This document shows, piece after piece, positions 55,508 to 64,000 of a DNA stretch of 64,000 bases. The translations under genes and the position numbers were made by a program. Each line of letters starts with the position of its first letter. Positions within the stretch are counted from its first letter, which is position 1. The stretch comes from Mixta mediterraneensis. Its GTDB lineage: Bacteria > Pseudomonadota > Gammaproteobacteria > Enterobacterales > Enterobacteriaceae. The stretch is taken from contig NZ_JACFXY010000008.1 in the NCBI RefSeq assembly GCF_014946725.1, positions 146,584 through 210,583 on the forward strand, read 5' to 3'. The notes under the pieces were generated by a model. It did not search any database, was not told the origin of the DNA, and saw nothing but the letters and a program-made list of their open reading frames with translations.

Positions 55508-55534
55508 AATTTTCGCCGTCCATGGCGAAGACCA

Positions 55535-57055
55535 TTAATGTAACTGCGGATAAACGCCCGGGCCAATCGGCAATCCCAACGCATACCAGGCAAGAAGCAG
55601 CGCGATCCAGCTGATAAAAAACACCAGCGGATAAGGGAAAATCAACATGTAATAGGTGCCGAGCTGAGCATCTTTTTGGTAGCGCTGCAGGAAGGCGAGA
55701 AACAGCGGCAAAAATGGCGACATCGGGGCCAGCGGTAATACGGCAGAATCGGCGATGCGGAAAATCATCTGTGCAAAGGCAGGATGGAAGCCAAGCAGCA
55801 TAAACATCGGCACAAATACCGGCGCGAGAATCGACCAGATTGCTGAACCGCTGGCAATGAACATGCAGAGGAACGCCGACAGGAACATCAGACCGAGGAA
55901 AGCCGGGACGCCGCTGATGCCTGCGCTCTCCAGCACGTCGGTCAGGCCAATCGCCATAAACTTGCCCATATTGCTCCAGTTAAAAAACGCCACGAACTGC
56001 GATAACGGAAACACCATGACAATAAAACCGGCCATATTCTTCATCGGATCGACCAGCAGCTGTGGAATATCATCCGGGCGGCGGATCTGTCTGGTCACCA
56101 CGCCGTAAGCAATCGCCACGACGAAGAAAAACAGAATAATAACCGGCACAATGCCTTTAATAAACGGCGACGGAATAATCGAACCGGTTTGCGAATCGCG
56201 CAACGGCGCGTGTTCCGGCACCACCAGTAACGCCACCATACCCATAAACAGCAGCGCGGCAATACCCGCCACACGCAAAGCGCGGTTCTCCAGCGTGTCA
56301 AGAGGCGCGAGTTTTTCACCGTTTCCCTCGTTCCACTGCGGCAGACGCGGCTCAACGAATTTGTCGGTCAGTAGCGCACCGGCGATAGTCAGCACAAACA
56401 CGGAGGAGGCCATAAAAAACCAGTTATCGATCACGCTGACATGTACGGTATCGCCCACGGCCTTCGCCGCTTCGGTACTGATGCCTGACAACAACACATC
56501 GGTGGTGACGATCAACAGATTGGCGGTAAAACCAGAGGCAACACCGGCAATCGCGGCCAGTAAACCGGCCACCGGATGGCGTCCAACAGCCAGAAAGATC
56601 AGCGCGCCGAGCGGCGGCATTACCACTAACGCCGCATCGGAAGAGATATGGCTAAAGAAGGCGATAAAAAGCACCATATAGCTGGCGTAACGGCGGCTGA
56701 CGCGTGACGCCATTTTTACCATCAGGGATTGCAGCAGGCCGACCTTTTCTGCCAGACCCGCACCAATCACCAGCGCCAGAATCGAACCCAGCGGCGTAAA
56801 ACTGCTGAAGTTCTTAATGATATTCGGCAGGATCCACTGCAAACCGGTCACGCTGAGTAGGTTGTTCACCCGCACCCATTCGCCATTGCTGGGATTTTTT
56901 ACCGTTAAGCCCAGGCTGCTGATAATGGCTGTTGCCACCATCAACACCACAATTAAATAGACAAACAGTAAAAATGGATTGGGGACTTTGTTGCCAACGC
57001 GCTCAATCCAACTGAATATTTTTCCGGGGCTGCTGTTCTCCGATGCGGCTTCCAT
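55535..57055 (-). CDS. abgT: p-aminobenzoyl-glutamate transporter
   Basis: A 506-residue AbgT-family permease that imports p-aminobenzoyl-glutamate, a folate breakdown product. It has the start IFSWIERVGNKVPNPFLLFVYLIVVLM, HISSDAALVVMPPLGALIFLAVGRHPVAGL and SQFVAFFNWSNMGKF, typical of the family, with about nine membrane helices and two hairpins. It is the third gene of abgA-abgB-abgT, 70 bp after abgB. Length equals that of E. coli AbgT (508) within two residues. Confidence 0.96.
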   Translation of the reverse strand: MEAASENSSPGKIFSWIERVGNKVPNPFLLFVYLIVVLMVATAIISSLGLTVKNPSNGEWVRVNNLLSVTGLQWILPNIIKNFSSFTPLGSILALVIGAGLAEKVGLLQSLMVKMASRVSRRYASYMVLFIAFFSHISSDAALVVMPPLGALIFLAVGRHPVAGLLAAIAGVASGFTANLLIVTTDVLLSGISTEAAKAVGDTVHVSVIDNWFFMASSVFVLTIAGALLTDKFVEPRLPQWNEGNGEKLAPLDTLENRALRVAGIAALLFMGMVALLVVPEHAPLRDSQTGSIIPSPFIKGIVPVIILFFFVVAIAYGVVTRQIRRPDDIPQLLVDPMKNMAGFIVMVFPLSQFVAFFNWSNMGKFMAIGLTDVLESAGISGVPAFLGLMFLSAFLCMFIASGSAIWSILAPVFVPMFMLLGFHPAFAQMIFRIADSAVLPLAPMSPFLPLFLAFLQRYQKDAQLGTYYMLIFPYPLVFFISWIALLLAWYALGLPIGPGVYPQLH

Positions 57056-57124
57056 TCGTGCTTCCTCGTCTTGTGTTTGTCGTTTATTTTTATAGTGGTA
57101 CGCGCCCGCAGGCGCGTCCGTGGC

Positions 57125-58567
57125 TCAATCGGCCAGTTTTGATGGCGTAACGCCTTTTGGTATCGGGCAATCGTAAGGTTGTGCCTGACGTATCTGCTGG
57201 AATTCAGCACGACAGCGCGTCAGCACATCCTGATCCTCCAGCAGGCTTAACGCCGTCGCAGCCATCACTTTGCTCGCTAAGAACATGCCTTTATGCGCAA
57301 TGCTGGTGCGGCCTTGCGCCACCAACTGCCATGTATGCAGCGGTGTGCCAAAGGTAAAGCAGGGCGCAAAACATTGTGCAGTCGGTGTAACCCAACTGAC
57401 GTCGCCAACGTCGGTTGATCCATACATCAGCTCACGCGTTACGGCATACGGCGCGACCTCATCCATAAACAGCTTATCGTTCAGCGTTTCAACCCATGCC
57501 TGGCCCGCTTCGCCGCCGGTACGCGCCGCGTTGAGTTTCGCATTGCGTAAATCATCTTTTGTCAGTGTGGCGCGGATTACTGCCGCAAAAGCGCGCTCCT
57601 CGTCGCTGTAATCGGGTAAACCAAACTGATGCAAATAACGCTCCATTACTGCTTCCAGTGTGCGATTCGGCACGTAGTTGGAGCAGGCTTTGCCGAAACG
57701 CACGGTCATTTGCGTATCGGTCATCAGCGCCGCCCCTTTGGCGATATTAATGACGCGTTGATAAATATCCTGAGCCTGTTGCAATTCGGGCGCGCGGACC
57801 AGGTAAAGCACTTCAGCATCGGCCTGCACAACGTTGGGCGAGACGCCGCCGCTGTTAGTTACCGCATAATGCAGACGCGCTTCCTGCACAATGTGTTCGC
57901 GTAGGAAATTTGCCCCGGTGTTCATCAGGGTTACTGCATCCAGTGCGCTGCGCCCCAAATGCGGTGAGTTAGCGGCATGCGCCGCCACGCCTTTGAAGTG
58001 AAACGCCGCCTGAATATTGGCGAGGGTGCTGAGATTGAACATGCCGCTAAAACTTTCGGGATGCCACGTCACTGCCGCATCCACATCGTCGAACAGTCCT
58101 TCGCGCACCATAAAGGTTTTGCCGGAGCCACCTTCTTCGCCAGGGCAGCCGTAAAAGCGCACCGTACCGCGGGTTTGATGCTGCTGCATCCACGCTTTGA
58201 CGGCAAAAGCTGCGGCCAGCCCGGCGGTGCCAAGCAGATTGTGGCCGCACCCGTGTCCATTGCCATTTTCCACCAGCGGTTTAGGTTGCGCGCAACCGGC
58301 TTGCTGGCTAAGACCAGCCAGCGCATCGAACTCGCCGAGGATAGCGATAACGGGCTTACCATTGCCAAAGCTGGCGATAAATGCGGTATCGATGCCGCCG
58401 ACGCCGCGCTCAACGTCAAAACCTTCTTCCGCCAGTGCATCTGCCAGCAGGGCGGAAGAGCGGGTTTCGGCAAAGCGGGTTTCCGGGGTGTCCCAGATGG
58501 TGTCGCTGAGTGCGCTAAAGCGCGCCTGATGCTGATCGATATAATCAGCGATAAATGAGGTGATCAT
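57125..58567 (-). CDS. abgB: p-aminobenzoyl-glutamate hydrolase subunit B
   Basis: A 480-residue M20-family metallopeptidase. The metal ligands are in [38 protein letters not shown] and [11 protein letters not shown], followed by the dimerisation domain. With AbgA it cleaves p-aminobenzoyl-glutamate to p-aminobenzoate and glutamate. The ATG overlaps the abgA stop by four bases, so translation is coupled. Confidence 0.95.
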   Translation of the reverse strand: MITSFIADYIDQHQARFSALSDTIWDTPETRFAETRSSALLADALAEEGFDVERGVGGIDTAFIASFGNGKPVIAILGEFDALAGLSQQAGCAQPKPLVENGNGHGCGHNLLGTAGLAAAFAVKAWMQQHQTRGTVRFYGCPGEEGGSGKTFMVREGLFDDVDAAVTWHPESFSGMFNLSTLANIQAAFHFKGVAAHAANSPHLGRSALDAVTLMNTGANFLREHIVQEARLHYAVTNSGGVSPNVVQADAEVLYLVRAPELQQAQDIYQRVINIAKGAALMTDTQMTVRFGKACSNYVPNRTLEAVMERYLHQFGLPDYSDEERAFAAVIRATLTKDDLRNAKLNAARTGGEAGQAWVETLNDKLFMDEVAPYAVTRELMYGSTDVGDVSWVTPTAQCFAPCFTFGTPLHTWQLVAQGRTSIAHKGMFLASKVMAATALSLLEDQDVLTRCRAEFQQIRQAQPYDCPIPKGVTPSKLAD

Positions 58568-59877
58568 TGGGCACCGCCAAACTGCGCCTGATTCAGCGCC
58601 AGCGTAGATAACAGGGTGACGGCGGTCACCATGATCTGCTCGTCAAAATCGAATTTCGCGTTGTGGTGGCCCGCTGCCAGCTCGCAGCCAAAGATGGCGT
58701 AAGACGCCTGGCCGCCGCGCTGCTTGACGCGCTCCATCATGCAGGTGGCATCTTCCGAACCTGCGGCCTGCTGTTTGTGGTCAACCACCGAATGAAACAG
58801 GCCAAGCGCCTCGGCCTGCTGGTGAATAAAATCGACCCACGGCTGAGTGGGTGTGCAGCTGCGCGCTTCGCCCATTAACGTTACTGCGTATTCGACGCCG
58901 TACATCGTGGCGGCGCCCGCGATCACCCGCAGTGCCTGTTGATAAACATCATCGTTAACCTGATTACTCACGCCCCGTGTTTCAACTTTCATCAGCGCGC
59001 AGTCGGCAACGACATTACGGCCGGTTCCGGCCTGCAACACACCAACATTGACACGCGCCACGCCGCCGCTGTGCTGAGTTAAACTATGCAGCGCCAGGGT
59101 GGCTTGCGCTGCGGCTAACAGCGCGTTACGGCCATCTTCGGGACGCCCGCCGGCGTGTGCTCCCACGCCGGAAAAATTCACATCCAGCTTGGTGGTAGCA
59201 AGAAAGTTGTCGCTACCGCATACCAGCTCGCCTGCCGGTACGCCGGTGCCGAGATGAATGGCGGTGAACAGATCAACGTCATCGACCACGCCCGCTTCGA
59301 CCATCGCTTTTGCGCCGCGCACGCCTTCTTCAGCAGGCTGGAAGATCAGTTTGATCGTGCCGCTTAGCTGATCTTTCATTGCCATCAACACCGTCGCGAC
59401 ACCCAGACCGATGGTGGTGTGTCCGTCATGACCGCACGCGTGCATCATGCCTGGATTACAGGAAGCAAAACCTTCACGCTGTGGCAGATGATCTGCGGCC
59501 TGGCTTTCATTTAAATCCAGCGCATCCATATCGACACGGAAACCCATCACCGGACCGGGGCGGCCGGTATCGAGCGTGGCAACAATGCCGCAAAATCCGC
59601 CCGAAAAGTGCGATAACCATTGAGGCAGCGCACCTTGTTCCAGCGCCCGCGCTTCCTGCTGCTGTAAAACTCCGGCCGACGGCAGACCCATACGCGCATC
59701 GGCATGGATGACCTCGCGGCCGAGCTGCAACGAATACCCCAGATTATGCAGCACTTCAGCCACCAGTGTGGCGGTGCGAAATTCCAGCCAACCTGATTCA
59801 GCAAACTGATGGAAGTCGCGTCGCCAGCTTTTCAGCTGCGGAATCAACGCATTGACATGGTCGGAAAGGGTGTTCAT
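58564..59877 (-). CDS. abgA: p-aminobenzoyl-glutamate hydrolase subunit A
   Basis: A 437-residue M20-family metallopeptidase, partner of AbgB. Visible are [62 protein letters not shown] and [18 protein letters not shown], the M20 metal-binding set. The start is the ATG at 59877 ([11 protein letters not shown]) with AAGGA 8 bp upstream, matching E. coli AbgA in length (436). The longer frame to 60009 runs into the abgR promoter region. Confidence 0.95.
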   Translation of the reverse strand: MNTLSDHVNALIPQLKSWRRDFHQFAESGWLEFRTATLVAEVLHNLGYSLQLGREVIHADARMGLPSAGVLQQQEARALEQGALPQWLSHFSGGFCGIVATLDTGRPGPVMGFRVDMDALDLNESQAADHLPQREGFASCNPGMMHACGHDGHTTIGLGVATVLMAMKDQLSGTIKLIFQPAEEGVRGAKAMVEAGVVDDVDLFTAIHLGTGVPAGELVCGSDNFLATTKLDVNFSGVGAHAGGRPEDGRNALLAAAQATLALHSLTQHSGGVARVNVGVLQAGTGRNVVADCALMKVETRGVSNQVNDDVYQQALRVIAGAATMYGVEYAVTLMGEARSCTPTQPWVDFIHQQAEALGLFHSVVDHKQQAAGSEDATCMMERVKQRGGQASYAIFGCELAAGHHNAKFDFDEQIMVTAVTLLSTLALNQAQFGGAQ

Positions 59878-59911
59878 CGGCAATTTCCTTACTGTTGGTT
59901 TTTTATGCATT

Positions 59912-59960
59912 GATTCGAATCTACACAATGGCAAATGCTCACATAAGATGCGAATATCTT
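59912..59960. promoter_or_regulatory. two dyads in the abgA-abgR divergent promoter, probable AbgR sites
   Basis: GATTCGAATC (59912-59921) and AAGATGCGAATATCTT (59945-59960) are dyads in the 115-bp region between abgA and abgR. The second has the T-N11-A type layout of LysR operators. Confidence 0.5.
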
Positions 59961-59992
59961 GCCTCTGATAAATAACGGTTATCACAAAAAAG

Positions 59993-60889
59993 ATGCCTGC
60001 TAACCTCAAACTTCATCAATTGCGCGCCTTTGTTGACGTTGCGCGCCAGGGCAGTATCCGTGCAGCGAGCCGTCTGTCCGGCATTTCGCAGCCTGCGTTA
60101 ACCAAAGCGATTCAGGAACTGGAACTGGTTTTGGGAGCCAGATTGTTTATCCGCCGCCAGCAGGGTGTGGTATTGACTGACACTGGTGATAACTTTTTTC
60201 ATCATGCCAGCCTGGTGCTGGAAGAGCTGCGGGTAGCGCAGGAGGACATTCAGCAGCGTCAGGGACTTGGCGGTGGGCAGGTCAATATTGGTGTGGGAGG
60301 AAGCGTGGCGCGCACCATCATGCCGCTGGTGATCAATCAGTTTCACCGTGAATACCCTCTGGTGAAGGTGCGCATTGTCGAAGGGCAGCTCGTTTCGATG
60401 GTGCATGAGCTACGGCAAGGCGCGCTGGATTTCACCATTAATACTTACGATCAAACCCATCTCGATCAGGAACTGATGTATGAAAGAATGATGGAGCGTG
60501 AATATAAAGTGGTTGTACGCAAGGGGCATCCGCTGGAGAAAGCGCGTTCGCTGGCTGAGTTGCAGCAGTGTGACTGGACCATGCCAACGCCAAAAGGCAG
60601 CTATTACCGCCTGTTGCATGACCTATTTGGCGATCGTGGCATGGCGCCCAAAATTGTTGTGACCTGCGAGACGTTTATGGCCTGTACCAGCCTGGTGGCG
60701 CAAAGCGATTTTGTCAGTATTTTATCGGTGGATGTGATCGCTGATCCTATCCTCGGGCGGCAACTGGTGTCGCTGGAACTGGATGAACCGCTGCCAAAAG
60801 CGACCTTTTATTTGATACAGCGAAAGGACACGGCTTTGACGCCAATGAGCAGTTATATGGCGCAGCTTTTCCGTCGCTACTGTCAATAA
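59993..60889 (+). CDS. abgR: LysR-family regulator of the abg operon
   Basis: A 298-residue LysR-type protein with the N-terminal helix-turn-helix (LKLHQLRAFVDVARQGSIRAASRLSGISQPALTKAIQELEL) and an effector domain. It is divergent from abgABT, as in E. coli, and should control that operon in response to p-aminobenzoyl-glutamate or a related compound. The ATG at 59993 has a weak upstream site (AAAAAAG). Confidence 0.92.
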   Translation: MPANLKLHQLRAFVDVARQGSIRAASRLSGISQPALTKAIQELELVLGARLFIRRQQGVVLTDTGDNFFHHASLVLEELRVAQEDIQQRQGLGGGQVNIGVGGSVARTIMPLVINQFHREYPLVKVRIVEGQLVSMVHELRQGALDFTINTYDQTHLDQELMYERMMEREYKVVVRKGHPLEKARSLAELQQCDWTMPTPKGSYYRLLHDLFGDRGMAPKIVVTCETFMACTSLVAQSDFVSILSVDVIADPILGRQLVSLELDEPLPKATFYLIQRKDTALTPMSSYMAQLFRRYCQ

Positions 60890-60974
60890 AAGTCAGGATG
60901 CGGCCTGGCTCGCAGGCTAAATTTTGCCGCACACTACACTGACATAGGGCAGCATCTTTTATCAGGAGTGGATC

Positions 60975-61400
60975 ATGCAAATCACACCTTACTTATTTTT
61001 CAACGGCAATTGCGAACAGGCGATTGCGTTTTATCTGCAAGCGACCGATGGCGAACTGTTGTTCAAAATGACTTTTGGCGATATGCCGGAAGAGGACAGC
61101 CAGGCGGCGTGTTCCTCTGGCCTGACCTTTGCACCCGAGCAGATTATGCACGCTCATCTGCGTATCGGGCAGGGCGAAATCATGATGAGCGATGGCCGTC
61201 CCGATGGACAACACGGCGGTTATGCGGTGAGTTTATCTACCCCGGACGAAGCGCAGGGTAAGCGCTGGTTTGATAATCTGTCAGAAGGCGGGACGATAAC
61301 CAAAGCATGGGAACCGACGTTTTGGGCCAGAGGTTTTGGTAAGTTTACGGATAAGTTCGGTATTCCGTGGATGGTGAATGCTTATAAACCACATATTTAA
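60975..61400 (+). CDS. VOC-family protein (PhnB/YjdN-like)
   Basis: A 141-residue member of the glyoxalase/VOC fold, close to PhnB/YjdN proteins. It starts MQITPYLFFNGNCEQAIAFYLQ, with HAHLRIGQGEIMMSDG in the middle and FWARGFGKFTDKFGIPWMVN at the end, all typical. The enzymatic activity of this subgroup is unknown. AGGAG lies 7 bp before ATG. Confidence 0.9.
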   Translation: MQITPYLFFNGNCEQAIAFYLQATDGELLFKMTFGDMPEEDSQAACSSGLTFAPEQIMHAHLRIGQGEIMMSDGRPDGQHGGYAVSLSTPDEAQGKRWFDNLSEGGTITKAWEPTFWARGFGKFTDKFGIPWMVNAYKPHI

Positions 61401-61440
61401 ATGACTGCACGGCCTGCTGGCCGTGCAGATTAATCAGGGT

Positions 61441-62307
61441 TTAGAAGTTATAACCCACCACCAGGTAGTATCCCCAGCCAGTTGATTTTACTTCAAAATC
61501 CCCGTTACCGAAGTTCAGCTCGCGCCCGTCTGCCCATTGTCCACCGTTGTGGAAGTAACGCGCCACCGCAGAGAAGTGCCAGTGGTCATAACCCAGAGAC
61601 AGGATATGACTGGAAGCGATTGAGTTGCTGGTACGTGAAGAACCGTCTTTCTCGTTCAGGTCTGAACCCCAGTCAAAGTTAGTAAAGCCAACGTAGCCGA
61701 GATTACCGCCCCACAGCGTGGTGATGGGCACAAAATATTTAATCTTGAAGCGGTAGCCATCCCAGCTGTTTTCGTTTGCTGCACCATAGTTTTCCCACTG
61801 ATACTTGGCGTAGACGTTCAATGACAGGCCGATGTCGCTGTGCGTATCAATATCCGTACCTAAACCCATGTACCAGGTGTTCTGGCGATTAGCCTTGTTG
61901 TGGCCCATGTCATAAATGTAGTTGTTGGCGAAATACCACTCTTTGAACGGGCCAAACGCCAGGCTGGTACCGGTCAGTTTGTCGATGGAGAAGCGCGGTT
62001 CGATCTCCATGAACATCGGTGAACCATGGTCAAAAATGCCGTTGGCATTGCTGTTGCCCACGCCGAAGAAGTTAGTCAGGTCGAGATAGCCATAAAAATC
62101 GAACCAGTCTTTTTTAGCGAAAGCTTCATATTCCAGGTAGACATCGTTATTAAACTGCGGCCCGAAACGCGTGTGATAGCTGCCCACTACGTTTACACTT
62201 TGATGCCACCAGTCAGAGAGGTATTGTGGATCGTTTTCGGCAGCTTGCGCAGCGCCGGTCCATGAACATGCCAGCAAGGCACCCGCTACCAACGTTTTAA
62301 ATTTCAT
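61441..62307 (-). CDS. tsx: nucleoside-specific outer membrane channel
   Basis: Tsx is a 12-stranded barrel that lets nucleosides through the outer membrane and is a receptor for phages and colicin K in E. coli. The 288-residue product has a signal peptide ending in AAQA, then the mature start [24 protein letters not shown] and the end [13 protein letters not shown], nearly as in E. coli. I use the ATG at 62307 (MKFKTL); the ATG at 62313 (MIMKFK) is possible. A perfect CRP site lies about 200 bp upstream. Confidence 0.94.
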   Translation of the reverse strand: MKFKTLVAGALLACSWTGAAQAAENDPQYLSDWWHQSVNVVGSYHTRFGPQFNNDVYLEYEAFAKKDWFDFYGYLDLTNFFGVGNSNANGIFDHGSPMFMEIEPRFSIDKLTGTSLAFGPFKEWYFANNYIYDMGHNKANRQNTWYMGLGTDIDTHSDIGLSLNVYAKYQWENYGAANENSWDGYRFKIKYFVPITTLWGGNLGYVGFTNFDWGSDLNEKDGSSRTSNSIASSHILSLGYDHWHFSAVARYFHNGGQWADGRELNFGNGDFEVKSTGWGYYLVVGYNF

Positions 62308-62499
62308 TATCATTAACCACATGCTTTTGATCGCTGCACGCGCGGCGCGATCAGAGTGAAATTAATCCCTTAATGGGCAGTAAGTTGTTCAATGCGTATA
62401 AGACGTTTTTAAGCCCGCGTAGCGTGCCTGCAATCACTCGATAGAAAATAGATTTTGTTCACGTTTGTCAAAATGTGTTGCATTACAATTCAACTGAAA

Positions 62500-62515
62500 T
62501 GTGATCTAAATCACA
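62500..62515. promoter_or_regulatory. perfect CRP site upstream of tsx
   Basis: TGTGA-TCTAAA-TCACA matches the CRP consensus in all core positions. E. coli tsx is also controlled by cAMP-CRP, together with CytR and DeoR. It is 76 bp from the end of the kinase fragment. Confidence 0.8.
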
Positions 62516-62539
62516 TAAGCAATCCTCTGCGAAGGGAAC

Positions 62540-62571
62540 CCGACCCGTGTTTGCGTTGTCGTCGGGTCGGG
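62540..62571. terminator. hairpin between the sensor kinase and tsx
   Basis: CCCGACCCG and CGGGTCGGG form a perfect 9-bp stem with a loop of about 14 nt, located downstream of the kinase stop. There is no T-run, so it may be a structural element and not a terminator. Confidence 0.4.
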
Positions 62572-62591
62572 CTTCAGGCGGGTGTGACAGA

Positions 62592-63873
62592 TCAGGGAAG
62601 GGTAACGCGAACCTGTAAGCCGCAAATTGTTCCCTGCGGATTAAAACAGTTAGAAAGCGCAACGTGGATACGGTGTTTTTCCGCTACGCTGCGTACAATC
62701 GATAACCCCAGGCCGCTGCCCTGGGCTTGCACATCGGGTGAGCGCGTAAAACGATCAAAAGCACGATCGATAAAGGATTCTGGTATGCCTGGTCCGTTAT
62801 CGACAATGTCCACCACCGTATGACCGGCAACGCGGTGCAGTAACACATCCACCAGACTGCCTTCTGGCGTATGTAACATGGCATTACCAATCAGGTTGTC
62901 GAACAGGCTGCGCAATTCGGAGCGGCTGGCCTGCAAGCGATAGTGCGTCGAACCATTGAATCCAATGTCGATACCACGTTTATCCGCGACCACCATGAGC
63001 TGTTCAATGCTCTCTTTCAGTAATGCTTCCAGCTCGATATTTTCAACGCTGGCTACCACGGTTTGGTCTTCCTGACGCGAGATATTCAGCAGCTGTGTCA
63101 CCAGATGGCGGGTACGTGTCACCCCCGCTTCCAGCTGATCGAACTGGCGGCTGGCTTCGCCCGGCTGAATATGCTGGCGCAAATTCTCCAGTTGCAGCGT
63201 GACTGCAGTCACAGGGGTACGCAATTCATGAGCAGCATCTTCAAGAAACTGGCGCTGCGCCGACCAGGCGGCACGTAATTTATCAAGCAGCGAGTTATAA
63301 GCAGCGACCAGCGGCAGGATTTCATCCGGTAAGCCGTCGGGTGAAACGCTGTGGGGATGATGCGTATCCTGCGCGGTGATCTCCCGAGATGCCACCCGTA
63401 GATCGCGCGTGATCTTGCGTACCACCAGCCAGATCACCAGCAGCGAAAGCGGCATCATCAGGATCAAAGGGATAATCGCCGACAGCGCTCGTTTTACCAT
63501 TAACCCCTTCATATAACTTAAGTTATGCATCACCTGAATGGTTTTGATATCACTGCCAGGCTGGCTAGGGCGGGTATAAATACGCCATTCGCAGTCGTGG
63601 CAGTCACCAATATCGGCATCGTGATAACCCTTTTTCGCCAGCAGCGGAGCGTGCAATTCTGGCCACGAACTGGCGCGTAGCTTGCCTTCACTGTCCCAAA
63701 GCTGAACCACAAAAGCACTTTTCAGTTTGTCGGCTGGCATCATGAGTGGCATTAGCGCAGGGATCTGTTTGTTAGTCGCCCAGGCATCAGCAATTTTGGC
63801 GAGCTGCTCGTCCTTCATGGTGCCGATCATGTCGCCATAGCAGCTAAAGAAATACCAGCTCACGCCGCCAATC
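62592..63873 (-). pseudogene. sensor histidine kinase (QseC/PmrB-like) truncated at its 5' end by IS903
   Basis: The remaining part has a periplasmic region, a second membrane helix (LSAIIPLILMMPLSLLVIWLVV), the H-box FLEDAAHELRTPVTAV, the N-box DNLIGNAMLHTPEGS and the ATP-binding DNGPGIPES and GSGLGLSIVRS. It resembles two-component sensors of the QseC/PmrB type. The continuous open frame runs on to 63962, but everything above 63873 is IS903 DNA, so the native start and most of the first membrane helix are gone or lie past the element. The response regulator gene is not in the window. Confidence 0.85.
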
Positions 63874-64000
63874 GGCTTTGTTGAATAAATCGAACTTTTG
63901 CTGAGTTGAAGGATCAGATCACGCATCCTCCCGACAACACAGACCGTTCCGTGGCAAAGCAAAAGTTCAAAATCACCAACTGGCCCACCTACAACAAAGC
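63874..64000 (+). mobile_element. IS903 (IS5 family), left end, runs off the window
   Basis: GGCTTTGTTGAATAAATC (63874-63891) is the 18-bp terminal inverted repeat of IS903. The following bases are as in IS903. The 9 bp before it (63865-63873) should be the target duplication, but the other end is outside the window. Confidence 0.93.
63951..64000 (+). CDS. IS903 transposase, first 16 codons
   Basis: Translation from the GTG at 63951 gives VAKQKFKITNWPTYNKA, the start of IS903 transposase (as I recall it NWSTYNKAL, so one Ser-to-Pro change). The rest lies beyond the window. Confidence 0.88.
   Translation, partial: MAKQKFKITNWPTYNK

Noticed and set aside
59905..59930. TTCGAATC-type sequence resembling a tRNA T-loop
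   Set aside because: No acceptor or anticodon stem can be drawn around it; it is better explained as an operator dyad before abgA/abgR.

Overview
The window is a chromosomal segment of a gamma-proteobacterium of the order Enterobacterales. Gene order follows the E. coli block dusA-pspG-qor-dnaB-tyrB-yjbQ/yjbR-uvrA-ssb-yjcB-soxS-soxR-ghxP-yjcE-actP-yjcH-acs-gltP. The absence of alr beside dnaB and of nrf beside acs, a periplasmic three-subunit gluconate dehydrogenase, and roughly 50-55% GC suggest Erwiniaceae (Pantoea/Mixta/Erwinia-like). The family assignment is inference.

Layout. (1) 1-8.3 kb: right end of a contractile-tail prophage: baseplate and spike genes, tail fibre, an AT-rich acyltransferase, a broken hicB, a BRO-N antirepressor with a C4-like antisense RNA upstream, and a tyrosine integrase abutting dusA, the apparent integration site. 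(2) 8.3-22.6 kb: housekeeping core (dusA, pspG, qor, dnaB, an Lrp-type regulator, a frameshifted yitT-family gene, tyrB, yjbQ, yjbR, an adh, uvrA, ssb) and an EamA permease. (3) 22.6-28.7 kb: accessory insertion between ssb and yjcB, with an IS5-family/IS427-type element, an IS481-family element, an IS3-family remnant, a polysaccharide flippase and a TupA-type ATP-grasp gene. (4) 28.7-47.2 kb: yjcB, soxS/soxR, a gst, a purine permease, a Na+/H+ antiporter, a cidR/lrgA/lrgB-like locus, a YfaZ-like porin, the acetate operon acs-yjcH-actP, IS1, gltP, murQ and aer. (5) 47.2-62.3 kb: yncE-like gene, sbmA, the gluconate dehydrogenase operon, an MFS permease, abgR with abgA-abgB-abgT, a VOC protein and tsx. 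(6) 62.6-64 kb: a sensor kinase whose 5' end is cut by an IS903 element running off the window.

Regulation can be read at several places: a sigma54 promoter with an IHF site for pspG, a LexA box between uvrA and ssb, a SoxR operator identical to the E. coli sequence as I remember it, a PurR box before the purine permease, perfect CRP sites before yjcB and tsx, and a GntR-type gluconate operator before the gluconate dehydrogenase operon.

The most unusual structure is in the prophage immunity region. The integrase 3' UTR carries a near copy of the antirepressor ribosome-binding region, plus a second segment complementary to the C4-like RNA, just before a terminator. It could be a decoy target for the antisense RNA or a scar of module shuffling. 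Two genes (hicB-like and yitT-family) each need exactly one base to restore a full-length product.
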